Shown one piece after another: positions 17,577 through 26,210 of a stretch of DNA of 64,000 bases. Numbering within the stretch: the first letter of the stretch is position 1; every line of letters begins with the position of its first letter. This DNA comes from Sphingomonas sp. CBMAI 2297 (GTDB lineage: Bacteria; Pseudomonadota; Alphaproteobacteria; Sphingomonadales; Sphingomonadaceae). The DNA is taken from the NCBI RefSeq assembly GCF_029870595.1, contig NZ_JAPDIR010000005.1, forward strand, positions 62,001 through 126,000, written 5' to 3'. Position numbers and translations under genes: made by a program. A model generated the notes under the pieces. It had not been told where the DNA came from, did no database searches, and worked only from the letters and a program-made list of their open reading frames with translations.

Positions 17577-17933
17577 ATGTCCAATCTCCCGCATCTCGAC
17601 GCCATCACCATCGTGGCCAAGGCCACCATCGCCGGCGAGCAGGCCTCGGACGCCGCATTGCGCAACCTGGCGGACCTGGTGAGCGCGACCACGACGCAGG
17701 CCGAGGCGATCCAGCTCCCGCCCCATGCCACCCAGCCGACGCTCGACCATCTCCGCACCGCGATGATCGCCGCCTTCGACAGCCGCCGCGCGGTGGTCAT
17801 GGCCCATCAGGAGCTCGGCGCGCTCGCGCAGCGGCTCGGCGCGTCGCCGGAATCCTTCGGCGACCTCTGGCCGTGCCCGCGTTTCCCGACCGGCGCCACC
17901 GAGCAGCCGCCGCGCCTGCGTGCCGCCGCCTAA
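17577..17933 (+). CDS. Small protein of unknown function
   Basis: 118 residues, mostly helical and soluble (residues 1-95), with a Pro-rich tail (WPCPRFPTGATEQPPRLRAAA). GGGGAAAGG lies upstream of the ATG. No family recognised. It is 65 bases after the membrane-anchored HTH gene and codon use resembles its neighbours, so it is likely part of that operon. Confidence 0.65.
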   Translation: MSNLPHLDAITIVAKATIAGEQASDAALRNLADLVSATTTQAEAIQLPPHATQPTLDHLRTAMIAAFDSRRAVVMAHQELGALAQRLGASPESFGDLWPCPRFPTGATEQPPRLRAAA

Positions 17934-17974
17934 CGGCTTGACCGCGCCCCATGGGACGGGCAGCCGTCCGTCCC

Positions 17975-18463
17975 ATGTGGCACGTCGCAGTCTTTCTGAT
18001 CCTGCTCGTCGCGAGCGTCGGCTATGCTTTCTGGCGTGGCGGCCCGCCCGAGAGGATCGGGGCGGCGGTCCTGCTGGGAGGCACGCTGGCATCGTTCTTC
18101 GCCGTGTCCGGCGCGCATGCGCGCTGGCTCAATCTGGAAACGGGCCTGCTGATCGTCGACGCGGCGATGCTGGCCGCGATTCTGATCCTACTCGTCCGGG
18201 CTAATCGATTATGGCCGATTCCCATGGCCGCGTTGCTGATCGTTCAGGTCGCGGGGCACTTCCTCAAGACCCTCGACCCGCACATCTATCCGTTCCTCTA
18301 TTGGCTCACGAGCAGCCTGTGGAGCTATCTGGTCACGGCCATCCTGATCGTGGCGACGCACAATCATCGCCGGCGCCTGAAGAAATTCGGGCAGGACATC
18401 TCGTGGAACGCCTCATCGCGCCGTTCCTCGGCGAACGATCGGGCAATCTCGCGCGAACCCTGA
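17975..18463 (+). CDS. Four-helix integral membrane protein of unknown function
   Basis: 162 residues with four predicted membrane helices (about 3-19, 30-47, 58-75, 82-130 as two) and a basic C-terminal tail (HNHRRRLKKFG). The ATG at 17975 is chosen; one at 17951 would add eight residues. The 9-bp arms ATGGGACGG (17951-17959) and CCGTCCCAT (17968-17976) form a hairpin over this start, which could limit translation. Its last 61 bases overlap the radC-like gene in another frame. Confidence 0.65.
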   Translation: MWHVAVFLILLVASVGYAFWRGGPPERIGAAVLLGGTLASFFAVSGAHARWLNLETGLLIVDAAMLAAILILLVRANRLWPIPMAALLIVQVAGHFLKTLDPHIYPFLYWLTSSLWSYLVTAILIVATHNHRRRLKKFGQDISWNASSRRSSANDRAISREP

Positions 18464-18987
18464 TCGCCGCGCACGGCTCGCTCGCCGCGGTGCTGAGCGC
18501 GGACGAAGCACTGCTCGGCGAGGAGCTGGACGGGGACGATCGCGCCGCCGCGCTGCTCGCGACCGCGCGCGAGATCCATCTGTTCCTGCTGCGCGAACGC
18601 ATCCGGGATCGCGAGATCGTCGGCAACTATGCCGACCTCGTCGCCTATCTGCGCGCGGACCTGACCTACAAGCGCACCGAACAGGTTCGCGTGCTCTATC
18701 TCAGCTCGGCGAACCGCCTGCTCCGCGACGAAATGGTCAGCGAAGGCTGCCTCGACGAAGCGCCCCTCTATGTGCGGGATATCCTCCGCCGCGCCCTTCA
18801 GGTGGGCGCGGGCGCGATCATCGTGGTCCACAATCACCCGTCAGGGGACGCGACGCCCAGCAAGGCCGATATCGACATCACCCGGCAATTGATCGAGGCA
18901 GGCAAGACGCTAGGCGTCGTCGTCCACGATCACCTAGTCGTTGCCGGCAGCGGGGTCGTCAGCATGCGGAATCTGGGACTCATCTAA
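18403..18987 (+). CDS. radC: Short RadC/JAB-domain protein
   Basis: 194 residues from a GTG with AGGA six bases upstream. The JAMM metal motif HNHPSGDATPSKADIDIT is intact (two His and the Asp), and the C terminus VHDHLVVAGSGVVSMRNLGLI is typical of RadC. The N-terminal helix-hairpin-helix part is shortened: the usual GPxxLxDxELLxxLL segment is missing and the protein is about 30 residues shorter than E. coli RadC. The function of RadC proteins is unsettled. It overlaps the upstream membrane-protein gene by 61 bases. Confidence 0.82.
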   Translation: MERLIAPFLGERSGNLARTLIAAHGSLAAVLSADEALLGEELDGDDRAAALLATAREIHLFLLRERIRDREIVGNYADLVAYLRADLTYKRTEQVRVLYLSSANRLLRDEMVSEGCLDEAPLYVRDILRRALQVGAGAIIVVHNHPSGDATPSKADIDITRQLIEAGKTLGVVVHDHLVVAGSGVVSMRNLGLI

Positions 18988-19152
18988 GCCCCAGATCCAG
19001 CGGTCCTGCCGCACCCGGCGCGGCGTCTGGGCGATCAGGTCGTGCCCGTGCTGGAGATAGGTCGCAGCGATGTCGAGCCCCGCTTCGTCGCAGATCTCGA
19101 TGGCCTCGGCGGCCAGGCGCAGGGCGCGGACGCGCGCATCTTCGTTCGACAT
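18934..19152 (-). CDS. Small helical protein of unknown function
   Basis: 72 residues (MSNEDARVRALRLAAEAIEICDEAG...), a helical pair with no membrane segment or signal. The 3' end overlaps the convergent radC-like gene by 54 bases. No Shine-Dalgarno sequence is evident before the ATG at 19152, but the amino-acid pattern is protein-like and codon use is normal, so I keep it with moderate confidence. Confidence 0.5.
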   Translation of the reverse strand: MSNEDARVRALRLAAEAIEICDEAGLDIAATYLQHGHDLIAQTPRRVRQDRWIWGLDESQIPHADDPAAGND

Positions 19153-19232
19153 GCGGGGAAAATATAGCCGTGCGGACGCAGGGTAAAGGACGCGTCCCCA
19201 CAATCGCTACCGTTACGGATGCATCCCCGCGC

Positions 19233-19784
19233 TCAGTCCACCTTCTTCGCGACGCCGACCAGTGCCGGGCGGAGCAGCCGGTCGCGGATCATATAGCCCG
19301 ACTGGATCTCCTGCACGATCGTGCCCGGCTCGGCCTCGGCGCTCGGCACTTCCATCATCGCCTGGTGGCGATTGGGATCGAGCGCCTCGCCCAGCGCGAC
19401 GATCTTCGAGATGCCATGGCGCGCAAAGACCGAATCGAGCTCGCGGCCGGTCGCCTCCAGGCCGGTCACCAGCCCCTTGAACTTCTCGTCGTCCTTGAGC
19501 TCGACGGGAATCGCGGCAAGCGCGCGCGAGAGATTGTCGGCCACCGACAGCACGTCGCGCGCGAAGCCGGTCGCGGCATAGGTCTTGGCGTCCTGCGCCT
19601 CCTTCTCCGCACGGCGGCGGACATTCTGCGTCTCCGCCTGGGCATACATCACCGCCGACTTCGCCTCGGCGAGTTGCGCCTCGAGCTCAGCCACCCGGTC
19701 CTGCTCGGCCACGGGCGCGGCCTCCGCGGTTTCCGCGCGCAGCGTCGTGTCGTCCGTGTCCGTCACCTTCGATTCTTCCGTCAT
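19233..19784 (-). CDS. grpE: Nucleotide exchange factor GrpE
   Basis: 183 residues: disordered acidic N terminus (1-28), a long coiled coil (30-85, VAELEAQLAEAKSAVMYAQAETQNVRRRAEKE), then the GrpE core with LSVADNLSRALAAIP and the C-terminal beta domain (GEALDPNRHQAMMEVPSAEAEPGTIVQEIQSGYMIRDRLLRPALVGVAKK). It releases ADP from DnaK. The start is ten bases after the hrcA stop, so the two are one operon. Confidence 0.97.
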   Translation of the reverse strand: MTEESKVTDTDDTTLRAETAEAAPVAEQDRVAELEAQLAEAKSAVMYAQAETQNVRRRAEKEAQDAKTYAATGFARDVLSVADNLSRALAAIPVELKDDEKFKGLVTGLEATGRELDSVFARHGISKIVALGEALDPNRHQAMMEVPSAEAEPGTIVQEIQSGYMIRDRLLRPALVGVAKKVD

Positions 19785-19794
19785 ATTTCCCTGT

Positions 19795-20835
19795 TCAGGT
19801 CAGCAATCGGGCCAATGTGGCCGCCGTGAAATCCACCATGGGGACGACTCGCGCATAGTTCAACCGCGTCGGGCCGATCACCCCCACCACGCCGACCATC
19901 CGCCCGTCCAGCGCGCGCACCGGCTTGGCGATCACCGAAGAGCCGGACAAGGCGAACAGCTTGTTCTCCGATCCGATGAAGATGCGCGTCGCCTCGCCCT
20001 CCCGGGCCGAATCGAGCAGGCGGGCGATCTCCTCCTGCCCTTCGAGCTCATCGAGCAGGCGGCTGACCTTGTCGAGATCCTCCGTAGCGGCGGTGTCGAT
20101 CAGCCGGGCCTGGCCACGCACGATCAACACCGGACGGCGGCCGCCATCCTCGCTCCACACCGCCAGCCCGCGCGCCACCAGCGCCGCCGCCGCGCTGTCG
20201 AGCGCCGCGCGCTGCTGGCCGAGCTCATGCTCCACCCTGGCCCGTGCCTGGCTGAGCGTCAGCCCGCCAAAGGTGCCGGTGAGATAATTCGCCGCGCGCT
20301 GCAGCGCCGCCGGGTCCATGCCGGGCAGCTCGACCACCCGGTTCTCGACCGAGCCGTCCTCGCCCACCAGCACCGCCAGCGCGCGGTCGCGGCTCAGGGG
20401 CACGAAGCCGAACTGGCGGAGCACCGGCTCGGCCTTGGGCACCAGCACGAGCCCCGCACAGGCCGACAGGCCGGAAAGCGCGGCGGTGGTATTGGCCAGC
20501 GCCTCTTCCACCGGCCCGCGCTCGGCGGCGTTGCGCTCGATCGCGGCGCGCTCCTCCACCGAGGGCTCGCTCGCCTGCATCATGCCGTCGACGAACAGGC
20601 GCAGGCCGGTCTCGGTGGGCATGCGGCCGGCGCTGGTATGCGGCGCCGCGAGCAGGCCCAGTTCCTCCAGGTCCTGCATCACGTTGCGGATCGAGGCGGG
20701 CGAAAGATTAAGCCCCGAGATCTGCGCGATCGTGCGCGAGCCGACCGGCGCGCCGGTGTCGATATAGGACTCGACCACCATGCGGAACACGTCGCGGGCG
20801 CGGTCGGTCAGCTCACGGATCGGCGGGGTGGTCAT
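19795..20835 (-). CDS. hrcA: Heat-shock repressor HrcA
   Basis: 346 residues. N-terminal winged helix (LTDRARDVFRMVVESYIDTGAPVGSRTIAQISGLNLSPASIRNVMQDLEELGLLAAPHTSAGRMPTETGLRLFVD region, 8-80) followed by the HrcA inserted dimerising domain and the C-terminal segment VGVIGPTRLNYARVVPMVDF. HrcA binds CIRCE elements upstream of groESL or dnaKJ. No CIRCE sequence is visible in front of this gene, so the hrcA-grpE operon itself seems not to be under CIRCE control here. Confidence 0.96.
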   Translation of the reverse strand: MTTPPIRELTDRARDVFRMVVESYIDTGAPVGSRTIAQISGLNLSPASIRNVMQDLEELGLLAAPHTSAGRMPTETGLRLFVDGMMQASEPSVEERAAIERNAAERGPVEEALANTTAALSGLSACAGLVLVPKAEPVLRQFGFVPLSRDRALAVLVGEDGSVENRVVELPGMDPAALQRAANYLTGTFGGLTLSQARARVEHELGQQRAALDSAAAALVARGLAVWSEDGGRRPVLIVRGQARLIDTAATEDLDKVSRLLDELEGQEEIARLLDSAREGEATRIFIGSENKLFALSGSSVIAKPVRALDGRMVGVVGVIGPTRLNYARVVPMVDFTAATLARLLT

Positions 20836-20867
20836 GTTCCCGATCTAGGGGCAGCCGCCCCCCGGCT

Positions 20868-21371
20868 TCAAGGCCGCTCGCCGATCAGCGCCTGGATCGG
20901 CAATGCCTCCACCGCCTCGCCCAGCACCTGGCCGAGCGCGCGGTTCCTATCCGCCCGGCAGCCATAATAGAAATAGAGCCCCTGGCTGTCGCCGATCGCA
21001 CGGGTCCAGGTGACATCGACGCTGGGCATGTCGGTCGCCGCCGGCTCGCAATTCTTCTCGCCCGGCGCGTAGCGGACCTGCCCGCTCTCCGGCCGGTATG
21101 GTGCCAGCCTGGCGGCGAAGGCATCATATTGCGCGCGGCTGAGCCTGAACGCCCGCTCGCCGGTCACCGCGGTGAAGCGCTTGCCCTCAAACACGCCGGT
21201 GCCGTCGGGGCGGACGGTGACGGCGTAGATCGGGCAGCGGCCGAAACAGGCGCCGGTCTCGTAGCGGATCGAATCGCCTTCGATCGCCACTGGCCGGCCC
21301 GGCCCGCCGCTGGGCGCTACGCAGCCCGCCAGCCCCAGCGTGCCCAGTCCCATGATCAACAGCCTGCGCAT
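20868..21371 (-). CDS. DUF6438-type lipoprotein
   Basis: 167 residues with a lipoprotein signal ending in the lipobox LGLAGC (Cys16). The mature part has the [26 protein letters not shown] segment typical of the DUF6438 domain, two Cys pairs and a mixed beta fold. Likely anchored to the outer or inner membrane in the periplasm; role unknown. ATG 21371 is chosen because GGAGG lies eight bases upstream. It is divergent from rph. Confidence 0.8.
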   Translation of the reverse strand: MRRLLIMGLGTLGLAGCVAPSGGPGRPVAIEGDSIRYETGACFGRCPIYAVTVRPDGTGVFEGKRFTAVTGERAFRLSRAQYDAFAARLAPYRPESGQVRYAPGEKNCEPAATDMPSVDVTWTRAIGDSQGLYFYYGCRADRNRALGQVLGEAVEALPIQALIGERP

Positions 21372-21463
21372 TCCCCGTTCCTCCACGGATTACCCGCCGA
21401 GACTGGCGCGTTCCCACCGTTACGTCTACGTGCCGCTGCGAACCTTGCAGGAGACTGAAGCAG

Positions 21464-22177
21464 ATGCGCCCTTCCGGCCGCGCCCCCGACGAAATGCGTG
21501 CGATCACGATCGAGCCCCATTTCACCCGCCATGCCGAGGGTTCGGTGCTGATCAGCTTCGGCGACACGCGCGTGCTCGTCACCGCCAGCGTCGAGGAGCG
21601 GCTGCCGCCCTGGCTTAAGGGCAAGGGCGAAGGCTGGGTCACCGCCGAATATGGCATGCTTCCCCGCGCCACCCATACGCGCGGCCAGCGCGAGGCGGCC
21701 AAGGGCAAGCAGTCCGGCCGCACGCAGGAGATCCAGCGCCTGATCGGCCGCAGCCTGCGCGCCGTGACGGATCTCAAGCTGCTCGGCGAGCGCCAGATCA
21801 CGCTCGATTGCGACGTGATCCAGGCCGATGGCGGCACCCGCACCGCGGCGATCTCGGGCGCCTTCGTGGCGCTGCGCATCGCGGTGAACAAGCTGATGGC
21901 CCAGGGCCTGATCAAGGAAGACCCGATCACCTCCCAGGTCGCCGCGGTCTCCTGCGGCATCTACAAGGGCGCCCCGGTGCTCGACCTCGATTATGACGAG
22001 GACAGCGCGGCCGATGCCGATGCCAATTTCGTCCTGCTCTCCAACGGCAACATCGCCGAGGCGCAGGCGACCGCCGAAGGCGCGACCTATGACGAGGAAG
22101 GGCTGCTCCGCCTGCTCCGCCTCGCGCGAATCGGCTGCAACCAAATCTTCGACGCGCAGCGGAAGGCAATCGGATGA
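21464..22177 (+). CDS. rph: Ribonuclease PH
   Basis: 237 residues, normal length. Family segments: [64 protein letters not shown] and the phosphate-site region [22 protein letters not shown]. It trims tRNA 3' ends phosphorolytically. GGAG lies ten bases upstream of the start. The stop overlaps the rdgB start by four bases (ATGA), the usual rph-rdgB pair. Confidence 0.97.
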   Translation: MRPSGRAPDEMRAITIEPHFTRHAEGSVLISFGDTRVLVTASVEERLPPWLKGKGEGWVTAEYGMLPRATHTRGQREAAKGKQSGRTQEIQRLIGRSLRAVTDLKLLGERQITLDCDVIQADGGTRTAAISGAFVALRIAVNKLMAQGLIKEDPITSQVAAVSCGIYKGAPVLDLDYDEDSAADADANFVLLSNGNIAEAQATAEGATYDEEGLLRLLRLARIGCNQIFDAQRKAIG

Positions 22178-22830
22178 CCGGCGAAGGCGAGACTTCCAGG
22201 GATGTCGGCCCCCAGGCCATCCGCGCGCTGAAGCCGGGCAGGCTGGTGATCGCCAGCCACAATGCCGGCAAGGTGCGCGAGATCCGTGAGCTGCTGGGCC
22301 CCTATGGGATCGAGCCGGTCTCGGCGGCCGAGCTGGACCTGCCCGAGCCCGAGGAGACCGGCACCACTTTCGTCGCCAATGCCGAGCTCAAGGCGCTGCA
22401 GGCGGCGGACCTGTCGGGCCTGCCCGCGCTCGCCGATGATTCGGGGCTGTGCGTCGAGGCACTGAACAACGAGCCCGGCATCTTCTCCGCGCGCTGGGCG
22501 GGGGAGAGCAAGGACTTCGGCTTCGCGATGCGGCTAGTGGAGGAGCGGCTCGCGGCGCTGCCGCCGGAGACCAGCCGCGACGCGCATTTCGTCTGCGCCC
22601 TCGCCCTTGCCTGGCCCGACGGGCATGTCGAATGGTTCGAAGGTCGGGTCGACGGCACCCTCGTCTGGCCGCCGCGCGGCGACCAGGGCTTCGGCTATGA
22701 CCCGATGTTCGTGCCCGCCGGCCATGCGCAGAGCTTTGGCGAGATGGAGCCCGCGGCCAAGCACGCGATGAGCCATCGCGCCGATGCCTTCCGCCAGCTC
22801 GTTGCCGCGGTGCTCGGCCAGGAAAGGTGA
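22174..22830 (+). CDS. rdgB: XTP/dITP diphosphatase (non-canonical purine NTP pyrophosphatase)
   Basis: 218 residues. The N-terminal substrate motif [40 protein letters not shown] with the catalytic Asp pair, and the C-terminal [16 protein letters not shown] are all present. It removes ITP and XTP from the nucleotide pool. The first 20 residues ([20 protein letters not shown]) are longer than in E. coli RdgB but the start is fixed by the ATGA overlap with rph. hemW, which often follows in related genomes, is absent. Confidence 0.96.
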   Translation: MTGEGETSRDVGPQAIRALKPGRLVIASHNAGKVREIRELLGPYGIEPVSAAELDLPEPEETGTTFVANAELKALQAADLSGLPALADDSGLCVEALNNEPGIFSARWAGESKDFGFAMRLVEERLAALPPETSRDAHFVCALALAWPDGHVEWFEGRVDGTLVWPPRGDQGFGYDPMFVPAGHAQSFGEMEPAAKHAMSHRADAFRQLVAAVLGQER

Positions 22831-22922
22831 TTCGCGCCGCGTTAAGGATTTATTTCCCGCAACCTCGAACCCAAAGTTAAGTTATGACCCTTGCAATTAG
22901 AGCCAAGCGAGGGGTCGCAGAA

Positions 22923-23099
22923 ATGGGTTCGTTCCGCCAGCTGGCGACGATGATACGACACGTCCACGAGACGCATGTCCACGGCATCACCGAAGAGGAT
23001 GCGGAAGAAGTCGCGCTCGCACAGGGTGAGACCGACACCTGCCAGCCCGGATTCGCCGATGCCGGGCAGGTTACCGAAATCGAGGATCTGCAAGCCTGA
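22923..23099 (+). CDS. Small protein of unknown function
   Basis: 58 residues (MGSFRQLATMIRHVHETHVHGITEEDAEE...), hydrophilic, His- and Glu-rich. ATG 22923 is preferred to an in-frame ATG at 22884 because GAGGGG lies eight bases upstream of it. No family recognised. It is followed at once by a terminator-like hairpin, which supports a real short transcript. Its A+T-rich upstream stretch (22831-22922) is a plausible promoter. Confidence 0.55.
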   Translation: MGSFRQLATMIRHVHETHVHGITEEDAEEVALAQGETDTCQPGFADAGQVTEIEDLQA

Positions 23100-23101
23100 C
23101 C

Positions 23102-23127
23102 GCCCGGGGGAGCCTGCTCTCCCGGGC
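23102..23127 (+). terminator. Rho-independent terminator-like hairpin
   Basis: Eleven-base arms GCCCGGGGGAG and CTCTCCCGGGC (one G-T pair) with loop CCTG, followed by CATTTCCC. It ends the small gene at 22923-23099 and insulates it from the minus-strand tRNA gene. Confidence 0.65.
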
Positions 23128-23177
23128 CATTTCCCTGTTCTGCGAAAGGCCCTCGGGGCCGGGCCCTTAGGGGGCGG

Positions 23178-23263
23178 TGGTGGACAGGGCTGGATTCGAA
23201 CCAGCGTACGCTTGCACGGGCAGATTTACAGTCTGCTGCCTTTAACCACTCGGCCACCTGTCC
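23178..23263 (-). tRNA. tRNA-Tyr (GTA)
   Basis: 86 bases including an encoded CCA. Acceptor arms GGACAGG and CCTGTCC pair perfectly over seven bases. The anticodon loop reads CTGTAAA with anticodon GTA, the T arm has GGTTCGAATCC, and the variable arm is long (class II), as expected for bacterial tRNA-Tyr. It lies convergent to the small gene and divergent from the M28 peptidase gene. Confidence 0.97.
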
Positions 23264-23377
23264 ATGGCGCCGTTCGGCGAGAGGGGGCCCATTGCCGAAG
23301 CCCCGCGTCCCTGTCAACGCCTTGCGCGCAACCTTTGTGCGGCATAGCGTCCGCCGTTTCCATACAGGGGGGCCCCA

Positions 23378-25003
23378 ATGCGCCGACTTTCCTTCGCCAT
23401 CGCCGCGCTGCTCGCCGCGACCGCCACGATACCGCTCGCCACCGCCAAGGGCCCGGAGGGCCCGAGCGCGCCGGTCGACCAGATCGTCGACCAGGGCACC
23501 CGTCACAGCGAAGTGATGCGCATCGCCCAGTATCTCACCGACGTGATCGGCGGCCGCCTCACCAATTCGCCCGGCATGCGCCAGGCCGAGGACTGGACCC
23601 AGGCCAAGTTCCGCGAATGGGGCCTGGTCAATGTCCACAAGGAAGGTTTCGAGTTCGGCCGCGGCTGGTCCGCCAGGAACGCCAGCGTGAAGATGGTCGC
23701 CCCGCGCCCGCTCACCCTGATCGCCGCGCCGCTCGCCTGGACGCCCGGCACCGGCGGCCCGATCACCGGCCAGGTGGTGCTCGCCCCGATGGCCGACGAA
23801 GCCGCGCTCGACCAGTACAAGGGCAAGCTCAAGGGCAAGATCGTGCTGATAACGGAGCCGACGGACATCGCCGACGCGACCGTTCCGGACTTCCGCCGCT
23901 ATGGAGACGCCGATCTCGACAAGGCCGACACGTTCGAGCTGCCGGGCGGCCCTTCCGCCGCCACGCGCCGGCCGCGCGGCCCCTCGCGCCAGATTTTCCT
24001 CGCCAAGCGCGATGCCTTTCTAAAGGCCGAGGGCGCAATTGCATACGCGACCATGTCGACGCGCAACGGCAAGCTGGTCCATGGCCAGAACAGCCAGTTC
24101 CGGGTCGGCGCCACGCCGCCGCTCCCCGGCTTCGAGATCGCCGCCGAGGATTATCGCCGCCTCGTCCGCCTGGCCAAGATGGGCGCGACGCCCAGCCTCG
24201 AGCTGAACAGCGACGTCACTTATGACGACAGCGACACCAAGGCCTACAACATCATGGCCGACATTCCCGGCACCGATGCCAAGGCGGGCTATGTGATGGC
24301 CGGCGCACATATGGACAGCTGGGCGATGGGCGATGGCGCGGCGGACAATGCCGCTGGCGTATCGATGGTGATGGAGGCCGCGCGCATCATCAAGACCCTG
24401 GGCGTCAAGACGAAGCGCTCGATCCGCTTCGTGCTGTGGTCGGGCGAGGAGCAGGGCCTGCTCGGCTCGATGGCCTATATCGAGGACCATATCGCCACCC
24501 GCACGATCGACCCGACGCTGAGCGGCCCCGCCCGCTACGCGGCCTGGGGCAAGTCCTACCCGATCAAGCCGGGCCCGGACCATGCGAAGCTCGCCGCCTA
24601 TTTCAACCTCGACAACGGCTCGGGCAAGATCCGCGGCATCTATACCCAGGGCAACACCGCGGTGGTGCCGATCTTCCGCGACTGGCTGGCGCCGTTCAGC
24701 TCGTTCGGGGCCACCAAGGTGGCGACCGCCCTCACCGACAGCACGGATCACGTGTTCTTCGACGTGGTGGGCATCCCGGCGTTCCAGTTCATCCAGGATC
24801 CGCTCGACTATGCCTCGACGGTCCACCACACCGATGTCGACACCTTCGATCACCTGAAGCCCGAGGACATGCGCCAGGGCGCGATCATCCTCGCCGCTTT
24901 CCTGATCAACGCGGCCAACACGCCCGATCCGCTGCCGCGCGTGCCGCTGGCGACCCAGCCCAAGACATTGGACGAATTCTACCCGGCGCCGGGAGCGAAG
25001 TAA
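23378..25003 (+). CDS. Secreted M28-family metallopeptidase
   Basis: 541 residues with a signal peptide (MRRLSFAIAALLAATATIPLATA). A PA-like insert spans about 110-215 (ITGQVVLAPMADEAALDQYKGKLKGKIVLITEP). The M28 zinc-aminopeptidase core has the ligands in AGAHMDSW, GAADNAAG, WSGEEQGLLGS, and HHTDVDTFDHL. It is probably a periplasmic or secreted aminopeptidase or carboxypeptidase. AGGGGG lies upstream of the ATG. Its stop overlaps the rlmB start by one base (TAATG), so they are co-transcribed. Confidence 0.9.
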   Translation: MRRLSFAIAALLAATATIPLATAKGPEGPSAPVDQIVDQGTRHSEVMRIAQYLTDVIGGRLTNSPGMRQAEDWTQAKFREWGLVNVHKEGFEFGRGWSARNASVKMVAPRPLTLIAAPLAWTPGTGGPITGQVVLAPMADEAALDQYKGKLKGKIVLITEPTDIADATVPDFRRYGDADLDKADTFELPGGPSAATRRPRGPSRQIFLAKRDAFLKAEGAIAYATMSTRNGKLVHGQNSQFRVGATPPLPGFEIAAEDYRRLVRLAKMGATPSLELNSDVTYDDSDTKAYNIMADIPGTDAKAGYVMAGAHMDSWAMGDGAADNAAGVSMVMEAARIIKTLGVKTKRSIRFVLWSGEEQGLLGSMAYIEDHIATRTIDPTLSGPARYAAWGKSYPIKPGPDHAKLAAYFNLDNGSGKIRGIYTQGNTAVVPIFRDWLAPFSSFGATKVATALTDSTDHVFFDVVGIPAFQFIQDPLDYASTVHHTDVDTFDHLKPEDMRQGAIILAAFLINAANTPDPLPRVPLATQPKTLDEFYPAPGAK

Positions 25004-25752
25004 TGGCCAAGCGTGGACACCGGCCGAGCCAGGCATCGTCGAACCGCCCCCGTTTCTACGGGCGGCACGCGGTGCTGGCGGCACTCGACAATCCCGAGCG
25101 CGTGGTACGCAAGCTCTGGGGCACGCACGAAGCGCTGGCCGGGCTCGACATTCCGTCGACGATTCCGATCACGTTCGCCAATGCCGCCGATCTCGGCCGG
25201 CTGGTGCCGAACGACGCGCCGCATCAGGGCCTGGTCGCCGAAGTCGATCCGTTGGAGGAGATGTGGCTGGGCGACCTGCTCGCCCAGGGCGCCGGCGACA
25301 ATCGCCCGCTGCTCGTGCTCGACCAGGTGACCGATCCGCACAATGTCGGCGCGATCCTGCGCTCGGCCGCGGCGTTCGACGCGCTCGGCATCGTCACGCA
25401 GGACCGGCATGCCCCGTCGGAGACGGGCACGCTCGCCCGCTCGGCCGCCGGCACGCTGGAGGCGGTGCCCTGGTGCCGCGTGGTGAACCTGGCCCGCGCG
25501 CTCGAGGAGATCGCCGAGGCGGGCTATTGGCGCATCGGGCTGACCGGCCATGCCAAGGGCACGCTGGCCGAGGTGATGGGCGATCAGCGCAGGATCGCCC
25601 TGGTGCTCGGCGCCGAGGGCGAGGGCATGCGCCAGAACACCGAGGCGCATTGCGACGAACTCGCGAAGCTGCCGATCTCAGACAAGGTCGAGAGCCTGAA
25701 CGTGTCGAACGCGGCAGCGATCGCGCTCTATGCGGTGACGGTGCGCGGGTAG
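25003..25752 (+). CDS. rlmB: 23S rRNA (guanosine-2'-O-)-methyltransferase, TrmH/RlmB family
   Basis: 249-residue SPOUT methyltransferase. N-terminal substrate-binding domain begins FYGRHAVLAAL; the catalytic knot has LVLDQVTDPHNVGAILRSAAAFDALGI, LVLGAEGEGMRQ and the final motif LPISDKVESLNVSNAAAIALY. RlmB methylates G2251 of 23S rRNA; assignment within the TrmH family rests on the RlmB-like N-terminal domain. ATG starts one base into the preceding stop. Confidence 0.93.
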   Translation: MAKRGHRPSQASSNRPRFYGRHAVLAALDNPERVVRKLWGTHEALAGLDIPSTIPITFANAADLGRLVPNDAPHQGLVAEVDPLEEMWLGDLLAQGAGDNRPLLVLDQVTDPHNVGAILRSAAAFDALGIVTQDRHAPSETGTLARSAAGTLEAVPWCRVVNLARALEEIAEAGYWRIGLTGHAKGTLAEVMGDQRRIALVLGAEGEGMRQNTEAHCDELAKLPISDKVESLNVSNAAAIALYAVTVRG

Positions 25753-25773
25753 CCCCGGGCAAGCAATCCTTTC

Positions 25774-25801
25774 CGTCATCCCCGCCCGCGCGGGGATGAC
25801 G
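25774..25801. repeat. REP-like palindrome between convergent genes
   Basis: Perfect 12-base arms CGTCATCCCCGC and GCGGGGATGACG around CCGC. It lies between the converging rlmB and ferredoxin genes and may terminate both. Identical arms occur at 49879-49906. Confidence 0.85.
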
Positions 25802-25829
25802 ACGAAAGAGTGCGGAAAGCCCCGCCCGC

Positions 25830-26147
25830 TCAGTCCTCTTCGGCGATCCGCACGCGCAACCCGTCCAGCTCGGGTCCGAACGGGATCTGGCACGACAGCC
25901 GCGAAGTCGCGTCACGGTCGCCCGCGCTGTCGAGCAGATCATCCTCGTCCATGCTCATCTTCGGCAGTCTGGCCGCAAATTCCGGATCGACATGCACATG
26001 GCAGGTCGCGCAGGAGCAGCAGCCGCCGCACAGCGCGAGCAGCTCGTCAAAGCCGTTCTCGCGGATCACTTCCATCACGCTCAGGCCCGCTTCCCCCATG
26101 ACCTCGCGCTCTTCACCACTCCTGGTCACGACGATAAGCTTGGGCAT
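25830..26147 (-). CDS. [2Fe-2S] ferredoxin
   Basis: 105-residue adrenodoxin/putidaredoxin-type ferredoxin. Cluster ligands lie in [10 protein letters not shown] (residues about 40-49) and LSCQIP (about 86), with the MDEDDLLD acidic helix before the last ligand. It carries electrons to a monooxygenase or a biosynthetic oxidoreductase. AGGAGAA precedes the ATG at 26147. The window's only P450 is about 7 kb away and no dedicated reductase is beside this gene; fpr at 14789 could reduce it. Confidence 0.93.
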   Translation of the reverse strand: MPKLIVVTRSGEEREVMGEAGLSVMEVIRENGFDELLALCGGCCSCATCHVHVDPEFAARLPKMSMDEDDLLDSAGDRDATSRLSCQIPFGPELDGLRVRIAEED

Positions 26148-26210
26148 GAGATTCTCCTGTTCCGGCCCCGTCCATGCCGCCGAAAACGGCGCTTCGCAAG
26201 GCAGGCGCGC

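Noticed and set aside
20836-20867. Looked for a CIRCE element upstream of hrcA
   Set aside because: No TTAGCACTC / GAGTGCTAA pair is present here or in the 21372-21463 gap.
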